Source: Myxococcota bacterium
Lineage (GTDB): Bacteria > Myxococcota_A > Polyangia > Palsa-1104 > JAEUJZ01
Assembly (NCBI GenBank): GCA_025057315.1
Contig: JANWXW010000115.1
Location: forward strand, 1-34,304
Length of the DNA: 34,304 bases
Reading direction: 5' to 3'
The translations under genes were made by a program, and so were the position numbers. A model generated the notes under the pieces. The model saw only the letters and a list, made by a program, of their open reading frames with translations, was not told where the DNA came from and made no database searches. Positions 9,086 through 15,058 of this stretch are shown piece after piece. Positions within the stretch are counted from its first letter, which is position 1; each line of letters begins with the position of its first letter.

Positions 9086-10087
9086 CTAGCGCGCGCGCGC
9101 TGCGGCCCATGCGGCCTCCATCAGCTCTGCCACCCCCTCCCCAGTCACGGCAGAGATGGCGTGGAGGTGGAGGCCGCGGCGCCCCAGGCGCTCGCGCAGC
9201 CCGGGTAGCACCGCACGCGCCTCGGGCAGGTCGATCTGGGCCAACGCCACGATCTGCGGTCGGGCCGCTAGGTCCGGGTCGTGGCGGCGCAGTTCCTCGT
9301 TCAACACATCTAGGTCGCGCTCCGGTTCCCGCCCCGGATCCGGGGACACCGCCAGCAAGTGGAGGAGCACGCGGGCACGGCTCAGATGCCGCAGGAACCG
9401 GAGCCCCAGGCCCCGGCCCTCATGGGCGCCCTCGATCAGCCCGGGCACATCCGCCAGCACGAAGCTGCGCCCCTCTCCCGGAAGCTGTACCACACCGAGG
9501 TGGGGGCGTAGCGTGGTAAAGGGGTAGTCGGCAATCTTGGGGCGGGCGCGAGAGACGCGCGCGATGAGGGTGGACTTGCCCACGTTGGGGTAGCCCAGCA
9601 GGCCCACATCGGCGAGCAGGCGCAGCTCCAGGCGCAGCGTGCGCTCCTGTCCCGGCTCCCCAGGCTCAGCGCGCCACGGAGCCTGGCACGTAGCGGTCAC
9701 AAAGGACAGGTTGCCCCGGCCGCCACGCCCACCTCGGGCCACCACCAGGCGCTGGCCCGGCTCGCACAGGTCAGCAATCCGCTCGCCGGTCACTTCCTGG
9801 ACCACCGTGCCCACGGGCACCGCCACGATCCGGTCGGCCCCGCGGCGACCGTGGCGATCGCGACCCTGGCCGTGTCCTCCGGCCTCCGCTCGGTACTCTC
9901 GCTGCATGGACAGATCAAGCAGCGTGGTGAGCCGAGGGTCGGCCACCAGCACCACATCGCCGCCATCGCCCCCATTGCCGCCGCACGGTCCACCGCGCGG
10001 GTTGTGCCGGCTGCGGCGAAACGCCACGCACCCATTCCCCCCACGCCCACCGCGCACCTGGATGGTGCACTCGTCGACAAAGTGCAT
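9086..10087 (-). CDS. obg: Obg-family GTPase (ribosome-associated), altered G4 motif
   Basis: This is a 333-residue Obg/CgtA GTPase, a factor for large-subunit ribosome assembly and stress response. The N-terminal Gly-rich Obg fold (about 1-158) shows CTIQVRGGRGGNGCVAFRR and GGNGGDGGDVVLVAD. The G domain follows with P-loop GYPNVGKST, switch I PFTTLRPHLG, G3 DVPGLIEGAHEGRG and G5 SAVTGEG. The G4 guanine-specificity motif, normally NKxD, reads AQID in ALAQIDLPEAR. No C-terminal Obg domain follows, as in many short Obg proteins. It is the third gene of rplU-rpmA-obg, 30 bp after rpmA, an arrangement conserved across bacteria. The ATG and the MHFVDECTIQV opening fit the family. The call is firm; the G4 change is the odd part. 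Confidence 0.95.
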   Translation of the reverse strand: MHFVDECTIQVRGGRGGNGCVAFRRSRHNPRGGPCGGNGGDGGDVVLVADPRLTTLLDLSMQREYRAEAGGHGQGRDRHGRRGADRIVAVPVGTVVQEVTGERIADLCEPGQRLVVARGGRGGRGNLSFVTATCQAPWRAEPGEPGQERTLRLELRLLADVGLLGYPNVGKSTLIARVSRARPKIADYPFTTLRPHLGVVQLPGEGRSFVLADVPGLIEGAHEGRGLGLRFLRHLSRARVLLHLLAVSPDPGREPERDLDVLNEELRRHDPDLAARPQIVALAQIDLPEARAVLPGLRERLGRRGLHLHAISAVTGEGVAELMEAAWAAARAR

Positions 10088-10117
10088 CGTCCGGAGCGCC
10101 CTCGGCAGACCGAGGAG

Positions 10118-10387
10118 CTAGCTCTGGGCCGGTGTCAGCGGCAGCACCGACACCCGGCGGCGGCCACGCCCGCCCCGCTCGAAGCGTACCGTGCCGTCGC
10201 ACAGCGCAAACAGGGTGTAGTCGCGCCCCAGACCCACGTTGCGGCCTGGGTGAAACACCGTGCCCACCTGGCGTACTAGAATGTGGCCGGCACGCACCCT
10301 TTCGCCGTCGAACCGCTTGACGCCACGCATCTTGGGCTGCGAGTCGCGCCCGTTGCGGCTGGAGCCCTGTCCTTTCTTGTGAGCCAT
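10118..10387 (-). CDS. rpmA: 50S ribosomal protein L27
   Basis: The 89-residue product opens with [19 protein letters not shown], the L27 signature whose N-terminal tail reaches the peptidyl-transferase centre. [15 protein letters not shown] and [12 protein letters not shown] follow in the expected order, with a short basic C-terminal extension ([13 protein letters not shown]). No N-terminal cleavage extension of the Firmicutes type is present. An AGGAA-type Shine-Dalgarno precedes the ATG. It sits 13 bp downstream of rplU and 30 bp upstream of obg in one transcript. Confidence 0.97.
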   Translation of the reverse strand: MAHKKGQGSSRNGRDSQPKMRGVKRFDGERVRAGHILVRQVGTVFHPGRNVGLGRDYTLFALCDGTVRFERGGRGRRRVSVLPLTPAQS

Positions 10388-10400
10388 GGCCGATTCCTGC

Positions 10401-10718
10401 CTATGCCTGCTCGCTGGTGATGTCGAGGATGCGGAGGGCTGTATACATCTGGCGGTGCCCTGTGCGCCGCCTGTAGCCCTTACGCCGGCGGAACTTATAG
10501 ATAATTAGCTTAGCACCCTTTTCCTCCCCGAGCACCTCGGCCGTAACTCGGGCACTGGGTACCGTCGGGGTCCCCACCTGGACCGTGGTTCCATCGGCAA
10601 GCAGCAGCACGGGGAAGCTCACCCTAGCGCCTGGCTCTGCCCCGAGCTTCTCGACGCGCAGCCGCTCCCCGGGCTGGACCTTGTACTGCTTGCCCCCGGT
10701 CTCGATGACGGCGTACAT
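10401..10718 (-). CDS. rplU: 50S ribosomal protein L21
   Basis: The 105-residue product starts [20 protein letters not shown], the standard L21 opening, and continues with [19 protein letters not shown] and [13 protein letters not shown], the 23S-binding region. I place the start at 10718 rather than at the in-frame ATG-like codon 11 residues upstream, because an AAGGAG Shine-Dalgarno lies about 9 bp before it and L21 proteins begin with MYAVI. It is the first gene of rplU-rpmA-obg and follows a promoter at 10767-10794. Confidence 0.97.
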   Translation of the reverse strand: MYAVIETGGKQYKVQPGERLRVEKLGAEPGARVSFPVLLLADGTTVQVGTPTVPSARVTAEVLGEEKGAKLIIYKFRRRKGYRRRTGHRQMYTALRILDITSEQA

Positions 10719-10766
10719 GGTCTGTGGCTCCTTGTGGCCAGATTCGGTCACTGACGTAGAGAGCGA

Positions 10767-10794
10767 AGTCTACGCGAGCCGGCCTCTCTGTCAA
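10767..10794 (-). promoter_or_regulatory. Sigma-70-type promoter of rplU-rpmA-obg
   Basis: On the minus strand a perfect TTGACA (10789-10794) is followed after 16 bp by TAGACT (10767-10772). Transcription would begin near 10760, giving a 5' leader of about 42 nt that contains the AAGGAG site of rplU. The leader is too short for a large autoregulatory L21 structure. This is the best promoter match in the window. The rest of the gap to 11131 (about 330 bp, very GC-rich) shows no gene, tRNA or repeat that I can support. Confidence 0.7.
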
Positions 10795-11094
10795 GGGGGC
10801 AAGGGTTGCCCGGGACAGGCTAGGCACGGCAGGTTCCCGAACGGACGGTCCAGGACAACCCCACCCCGCAGGCCGGCCGAGGGCCTCAGGCACGGCTCCC
10901 ACAGACTGCCCGCCCAGCAGCCAGGGCCCGCCCGCCCCGGGGGGCAAGCCCAGAAGGTCGCGGCCGCCAAGCTTTGAAATGCGCCAAGCGAGGGATGAGA
11001 GGAAGACGACGATGAGATGAACCGGCCCGCCTATGCCAGCGCCCCCCGGTCGTGCTGCCTCGGGGACTGCCTAGACCGGGATCAACAACCTCAG

Positions 11095-11130
11095 GTGGCA
11101 CCCAAGGGGCCCTTACGCTACACTGCTGGC
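11095..11130 (+). promoter_or_regulatory. Putative promoter giving a leaderless mRNA
   Basis: TACACT (11119-11124) lies exactly 6 bp before the ATG at 11131, with a weak GTGGCA (11095-11100) 18 bp upstream of it. A start 7 nt after the -10 box would fall on the A of the ATG, so the message would have no leader. No Shine-Dalgarno is visible before this ATG, which agrees. The same geometry recurs before the gene at 14447. Confidence 0.4.
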
Positions 11131-11394
11131 ATGGCTCTGATCGAGAAGCCGGAGCGTGCCCGGCAGCTGGCTCGTGCCATCGCTTCGGACCTTACCCTCT
11201 ATCACGAGAAGGAGATTGTGGAGGGCATCGAGAACGACAACCTCTTCGAGGTAATGCACGAGCACATCGAGGAGGGGCGAGCGCTGTTTAAGAGCCGCGT
11301 CACGCCCGAGATCTACAATCTCAACCTCTATGACCGCGCCATCGTCGATGTGATGATCAAGTCCAAGGGGCACATCAAATCGCGCATCTGGTAG
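11131..11394 (+). CDS. Small conserved-looking protein of unknown function
   Basis: The 87-residue product is acidic in the middle and helical by appearance: KPERARQLARAIASDLTLYH, EGIENDNLFEVMHEHIEEGR, then LYDRAIVDVMIKSKGHIKSR. It has no signal peptide, TM helix or Cys, so it should be a cytosolic protein. I do not recognise the family, although ordered composition and lack of low complexity suggest a real conserved gene. The frame is open further upstream, but the ATG at 11131 is preferred: residues before it are low-complexity and Pro/Cys-rich, and a -10 box lies just before it. Its TAG stop (11392-11394) overlaps the coding frame of the downstream RluD-like gene, so the two are likely co-transcribed. 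Confidence 0.75.
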   Translation: MALIEKPERARQLARAIASDLTLYHEKEIVEGIENDNLFEVMHEHIEEGRALFKSRVTPEIYNLNLYDRAIVDVMIKSKGHIKSRIW

Positions 11395-11447
11395 AGTCCG
11401 TCTATGAATACGAGGTCAGCCCTGCGGAGGCCGGCAGGCGGCTGGAT

Positions 11448-12389
11448 GTGTATTTGGCAGGGCGGGGGCTACCCTGGTCGCGCAGCCAGATCCGTCGCCG
11501 CATCGAGGAGGGTGAGGTCCTGGTGGACGACGCGCCGGGACGTCCGGCTCAGAGGCTGCGGAGCGGGCAGCGGGTGCGCTTCTGCCCGGCGCCACCGCGG
11601 CAGCCGCGTGACCTGCCTGAGCCCATCCCGCTGTCGGTGCTGTACGAAGATCCACACCTTATCGTCATCGACAAACCAGCTGGGCTGGTGGTGCACCCAG
11701 CGCCAGGCCATGAGCAGGGCACTCTGGTCAACGCGCTCCTCCACCACTGCGGCACGCTGCCCGATCCGCCGAGACGCCCCATTTCCTCGGACCCAGAGGA
11801 AGACGATGTGGCGCTGGGGGGTCTGTGCACCTCCGGCGAGCGACGGCCAGGCATCGTGCACCGACTCGACCAGGGTACCTCTGGCGTGCTCGTGTGCGCC
11901 AAGGACGAGCTGACGCTCATCGGTCTGCAGGCGCAGTTTGCGGCCCACCGCATCCAGCGCCGTTACCTGGCCGTGGTCGAGGGTTCCCCCCCTGACACAG
12001 GGACCTTCTGCACGCCCTACGGGCGTCATCCCACGGACCGCAGGCGCTTTACCGGGCGAGCTGGACCGCGCCGCGCCGTCACGCATTTTGCCGTAGCCGA
12101 GCGCCTGCCCGGAGCGGCCCTGCTGCGCATCGAGCTGGAAACCGGACGGACCCACCAGATCCGCGTCCATCTGAGCGAGGCCGGGTATCCGGTGCTGGGC
12201 GATCCCCTCTATGGTCGCAGCCGCTCGCCCCGCCTGCGCGAGCTAGGACGGGCCCTGGGGAGGCAAGCGCTGCACGCCGAGATGCTGGGGTTTGTGCATC
12301 CCATCCTGGGGCGTCCCATGAGCTGGACCGCCCCGCTGCCTGCCGACCTGGCAGAACTGCTGCGTCGCCTCCGCGGCGAGGCTCCCTAG
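11448..12389 (+). CDS. RluD-family 23S rRNA pseudouridine synthase, 5' end uncertain
   Basis: This RluA/RluD-type synthase converts specific uridines in rRNA to pseudouridine. An N-terminal S4 RNA-binding domain (SRSQIRRRIEEGEVLVDD) is followed by the synthase domain with DPHLIVIDKPAGLVVHPAPG, the catalytic HRLDQGTSGVLV, and RIELETGRTHQIRVHLSEAG. An acidic insert of about 25 residues precedes HRLD. The GTG at 11448 cuts into the S4 domain: the same frame upstream encodes VYEYEVSPAEAGRRLD, the usual S4 opening. No ATG, GTG or TTG occurs in that upstream part, only a CTG at 11388, so the true start is either CTG or lost to a one-base change near the out-of-frame ATG at 11404. The stop overlaps the convergent gene by 4 bp. 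Confidence 0.9.
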   Translation: MYLAGRGLPWSRSQIRRRIEEGEVLVDDAPGRPAQRLRSGQRVRFCPAPPRQPRDLPEPIPLSVLYEDPHLIVIDKPAGLVVHPAPGHEQGTLVNALLHHCGTLPDPPRRPISSDPEEDDVALGGLCTSGERRPGIVHRLDQGTSGVLVCAKDELTLIGLQAQFAAHRIQRRYLAVVEGSPPDTGTFCTPYGRHPTDRRRFTGRAGPRRAVTHFAVAERLPGAALLRIELETGRTHQIRVHLSEAGYPVLGDPLYGRSRSPRLRELGRALGRQALHAEMLGFVHPILGRPMSWTAPLPADLAELLRRLRGEAP

Positions 12390-13201
12390 CGACTGGGGCG
12401 GAGCTTCTCCAACGCCGCATCGATGGAGGAGCGAGTCCGGGCCTCGTCCCGGCGGCGAGCTGCGGCCAGGGCCCCATCCGCCTCGGCGGCAACATCGGCG
12501 CGGCCGGCTTCATCGATCATCACGCGGACGCGCGCCAGCTTGAGGATCACCTCCTGGCTCACCTGGCCGCCTGCCAGCAGCGCGGTCTTGGCATCCAGCA
12601 GCGTCTGGTAGGCATCCGAGGCCGCGGCGGTGGCCGCCGGACCTGCGGCAGCAGGCGACTGCCTCGGCGGGGGGGGCGGTTCGGTAGGCTGAGAGCCCGG
12701 CTCAGGAGGGCGAGGGCCGGCCTCGGGAGGACGGGACGCCCTGGCCTCCGCAGGACGCTGGGTGCCCGCAGGCATGGGGGCGGGGCTCCGCTGTTCGCCG
12801 GCGGATCGGGCAGATACCTCCATGTCCAGGATCCGATCCGCCAGCGCCAGGATGTGCTGCTGGGCGCTAGGATCCTGCTGGAGCAGCAGCGCGTTTAGCT
12901 CATCGAAGGCTGCATCGAGCCCCAGGCCGTTCTGCTGGGCAATAAGTTGCGATCGCATGACGCGTTCAAAGGCGAAGCCTGGGTTTCCTTTGAGCAAACC
13001 AATGGCCGCCTCGAGCAAGAAGCTCCGTGCCAGCACCCGATTGCCGCCCGTACGGGCCTGATTGCGCTCCTTTTCACAGGTGGCCAACTTCCCTGGCGTC
13101 TGGTCGCGCCGCTGATATAGATAAATTCCCCCCGCAGCAGCGGCACCCAGAAGGACGACCTCGACGAGCAACAGGACAAAGAGCCTCTTTGTGCGGTTCA
13201 C
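12386..13201 (-). CDS. Membrane-anchored Pro-rich protein of unknown function
   Basis: The 271-residue protein has one N-terminal TM helix (about 7-28, LFVLLLVEVVLLGAAAAGG), after a short basic start (MNRTKR) that favours N-in topology. A helical region (about 40-130; e.g. ARSFLLEAAIGLLKGNPGFA) leads to a Pro-rich spacer (about 135-190) and a C-terminal helical segment (VSQEVILKLARVRVMIDEAG, then Ala/Arg-rich). The family is unknown to me. The GTG start overlaps the stop of pgeF (GTGA), so it is coupled to pgeF; the 3' end overlaps the convergent pseudouridine synthase by 4 bp. A structural or accessory role at the cell envelope is possible but unsupported. Confidence 0.8.
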   Translation of the reverse strand: MNRTKRLFVLLLVEVVLLGAAAAGGIYLYQRRDQTPGKLATCEKERNQARTGGNRVLARSFLLEAAIGLLKGNPGFAFERVMRSQLIAQQNGLGLDAAFDELNALLLQQDPSAQQHILALADRILDMEVSARSAGEQRSPAPMPAGTQRPAEARASRPPEAGPRPPEPGSQPTEPPPPPRQSPAAAGPAATAAASDAYQTLLDAKTALLAGGQVSQEVILKLARVRVMIDEAGRADVAAEADGALAAARRRDEARTRSSIDAALEKLRPSR

Positions 13202-13947
13202 GCCGAACCTCCGGTGATAAAGGCAAGGTGCTGGCCCGTGGGGGCCCCATCTCGCCGATAAGAAAAGTAGCTAGACGGATCGCACAGGGTGCATGGGGGG
13301 TGGTCATCGATGTGCTCAGGCACTAAGCCCGCTCGCAGCAGCAGGGCTTTGTTTGCACATCGCAAATCGACCTGGTACTTTCCGGCGCGCCGTCCGGGAA
13401 GCACCGCATCAGGCACCAGGCGCCGAAACATCGCGGCCACCTCCTCTGCCACCTCGAAGCAGCACGGCCCGATGGACGGCCCGAGCGCGGCGCGAATGGC
13501 CTCTGGCCGAGCGCCCAGCGCCTGCAGCGCCTCCACGGCCTTGATGGCGATGCCCGCCACCGTGCCGCGCCACCCTGCGTGTACCGCAGCCACTCGCCCC
13601 TGACCATCTCCTAGAAGAATCGCCACACAGTCAGCAGACAGGACTCCCAGCGTCAGCCGCTCCGCGGTCGCCATGCCGTCGGCCTCTTGCTGGCGGTACT
13701 GGGGCGCAGCAAGCAGCACGACCCGCGAGCCGTGCACCTGGACCACCTGGCAGAGCCGGGCCGCATCGAACCCCGCCGCCTGGGACAGGCGCCGCAGGTT
13801 CTCGGCCACTGCCGCCGGGTCATCGCCCCAGGACACCCCTAGGTTGAGCGAGGCGAAAGGCCCCTTCGACACACCTCCATGACGCGTGCTAAATCCGTGG
13901 CAGATGCCAGCAGCCGACAGCAGGCTGGAGCGAAGAACGCGCACCAT
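13198..13947 (-). CDS. pgeF: PgeF/YfiH-family protein (peptidoglycan editing factor, multicopper-like purine enzyme)
   Basis: The 249-residue product has the full signature of the DUF152/YfiH family: FSTRHGGVSKGPFASLNLG, VVQVHG, GVLSADCVAILLGD, VAAVHAGWRGTVAGI, GPSIGPCCFEV and a late FSYRRDG. The Zn ligands His (QVHG), Cys (ADCV) and His (VHAGW) are all present. Family members act on purine nucleosides and, as PgeF, prevent a wrong amino acid (serine for alanine) in peptidoglycan stem peptides. The length is normal. The ATG is preceded by a TAGGA-type site. It lies 36 bp downstream of the Cys-rich gene and overlaps the next gene by 4 bp. Confidence 0.93.
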   Translation of the reverse strand: MVRVLRSSLLSAAGICHGFSTRHGGVSKGPFASLNLGVSWGDDPAAVAENLRRLSQAAGFDAARLCQVVQVHGSRVVLLAAPQYRQQEADGMATAERLTLGVLSADCVAILLGDGQGRVAAVHAGWRGTVAGIAIKAVEALQALGARPEAIRAALGPSIGPCCFEVAEEVAAMFRRLVPDAVLPGRRAGKYQVDLRCANKALLLRAGLVPEHIDDHPPCTLCDPSSYFSYRRDGAPTGQHLAFITGGSA

Positions 13948-13983
13948 CGCAGCCGCATCCTACCATGTCCGGGCGCCCTCTCC

Positions 13984-14322
13984 TTATTTTGCTTTGCGCT
14001 GCTGGAAGGGGAACGTCCTAGCCACCTCTAGGTGCTCCACGACCTCGGCCCGCACGCACACCAGACGCATGGGCGGCGGCATCGGACGGTAGCAGCGGTG
14101 GGTGGCGGGGCAGTCAGCATCCCCGGCGCAGGGCAGACGGCAGGTGAAGCTGTCTGCCTCTACCACCCCTCCATCGACGACAATGCGGACAGATCGCAGG
14201 CGCACGCACAGCAGCCCCTGCGGGCACGCGCCCTGCCTGCCCTCGGTGCGGCACTGCCGATCCAGCTCTGCTGGGGGCTGCGCGACCTCGACCGCTGGCA
14301 GACAAGCCAGCAACCACGGCAA
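13984..14322 (-). CDS. Small Cys-rich exported protein, probable lipoprotein
   Basis: About 112 residues with nine Cys, of which eight fall in the mature part. The N-terminus reads PWLLACLPAVEV, where LLAC is a lipobox, so the Cys is probably lipidated. The usable start is uncertain: the frame has only TTG at 14322 and CTG at 14337, and no ATG or GTG before the stop at 14386-14388. Motifs such as GACPQGLLCVRL and AGDADCPATHRCYRP resemble Cys-rich modules of Myxococcota surface lipoproteins (compare the tail of the protein at 24128-25966). It probably folds with disulfides outside the cytoplasm. It is the first gene before pgeF, 36 bp away, and divergent from the secreted protein at 14447. Confidence 0.7.
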   Translation of the reverse strand: MPWLLACLPAVEVAQPPAELDRQCRTEGRQGACPQGLLCVRLRSVRIVVDGGVVEADSFTCRLPCAGDADCPATHRCYRPMPPPMRLVCVRAEVVEHLEVARTFPFQQRKAK

Positions 14323-14412
14323 CAGGGCGACGCCCAGGCTATCCCCCCTGGGGGGCCTGCTTGTGCTTGTGATGATGCACCCAGCCTACACGTGGGCGGC
14401 CGGTCCGCACAG

Positions 14413-14446
14413 TTGCAATTCTTCTGGCCTGGCGTATGCTTCTGCC
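14413..14446 (+). promoter_or_regulatory. Putative promoter giving a leaderless mRNA
   Basis: TTGCAA (14413-14418) and TATGCT (14435-14440) are separated by 16 bp. The GTG start of the next gene lies 6 bp after the -10 box, where transcription should begin, so the message would be leaderless. There is no Shine-Dalgarno before this GTG. The spacing matches the candidate at 11119-11131. Confidence 0.45.
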
Positions 14447-14977
14447 GTGCGCTCCGGCGTGCTGGTGGCTTGTCTGGCTCTTGTGGGCCTCTGCTCTGAT
14501 GCAGTGCAGGCGGCTGCAGTCTGTCAGCAGAACGACCTGGAGGTCGAGGCGGGGCTGTGGGCCGAGGCGACGCTGCCCCCCACCGAGCCCCTGGCTGCCC
14601 CGCTGTGTGGAGCCACGGAGGTCCACGGGCTGGACTGTAGCGAGCCGGAGGCCCGCGGCCCTGCGCTGCGCCCGCACCCTGGCCGCTGCAGTGTGCACTT
14701 TGGCGGGGCGCCACGGTTCCAGCTGCACCCTGGGGGGCGCAGCGCCCCGCTGTGGGATCGCATGCTCCTGGTCCCCGCGCCGGGTCGGCTCCAGCAAGCA
14801 CCGCTGCCTCCATCTAGCTTGGGGGTCGATGCAGCACTGAGCAGCAACCCCCCGGCCCCCTCGCGGCCGCCCTGGCCCGCCCTGTGGCATGTGAGCGAGA
14901 CCGCGCCCCCTTGGTCGCGCGGACGCCTTGACCGCATCGAGCGCCCGCCACGACCAACCCCCGACCTGTGCCTGTGA
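14447..14977 (+). CDS. Secreted protein of unknown function with five mature Cys
   Basis: With the GTG at 14447 the product has 176 residues and starts with a signal peptide (VRSGVLVACLALVGLCSDA, cleavage near VQAAA). The mature part is Pro/Leu-rich and has five Cys (VCQQND, PLCGATEV, GLDCSEP, RCSVHF and the near-terminal DLCL). Later motifs such as FQLHPGGRSAPLWDRMLLV give no family match. The frame is open back to 14102, but that upstream part lies antisense to the Cys-rich gene and has no signal, whereas the GTG sits just behind a promoter and starts a clean signal peptide. Overall composition is biased, so the call is moderate. It lies 81 bp upstream of the DsbA fusion gene and might be one of its substrates. 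Confidence 0.55.
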   Translation: MRSGVLVACLALVGLCSDAVQAAAVCQQNDLEVEAGLWAEATLPPTEPLAAPLCGATEVHGLDCSEPEARGPALRPHPGRCSVHFGGAPRFQLHPGGRSAPLWDRMLLVPAPGRLQQAPLPPSSLGVDAALSSNPPAPSRPPWPALWHVSETAPPWSRGRLDRIERPPRPTPDLCL

Positions 14978-15018
14978 TTGATCCCTAAAAACCCCGTCCC
15001 AGCCAGACGAACTCAGCG

Positions 15019-15036
15019 CGCGGGCTGTGGCCCGCG
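15019..15036. other. 7-bp GC hairpin before the DsbA fusion gene
   Basis: CGCGGGC (15019-15025) and GCCCGCG (15030-15036) pair around a TGTG loop, 8 bp before the AGAGAGGA ribosome-binding site of the next gene. No T-run follows, so it is a poor intrinsic terminator. It may be a structured 5' leader, or it may be chance in GC-rich DNA. Confidence 0.4.
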
Positions 15037-15058
15037 TACCCAGAGAGGATTTCACATC

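Noticed and set aside
9048..9086. Inverted repeat GGCACGC / GCGTGCC after obg
   Set aside because: Arms are only 7 bp with a 25-nt loop and there is no T-run, so I do not call it a terminator.
10800..11090. tRNA or small RNA in the rplU upstream gap
   Set aside because: No cloverleaf or conserved motif could be made out in this GC-rich stretch.
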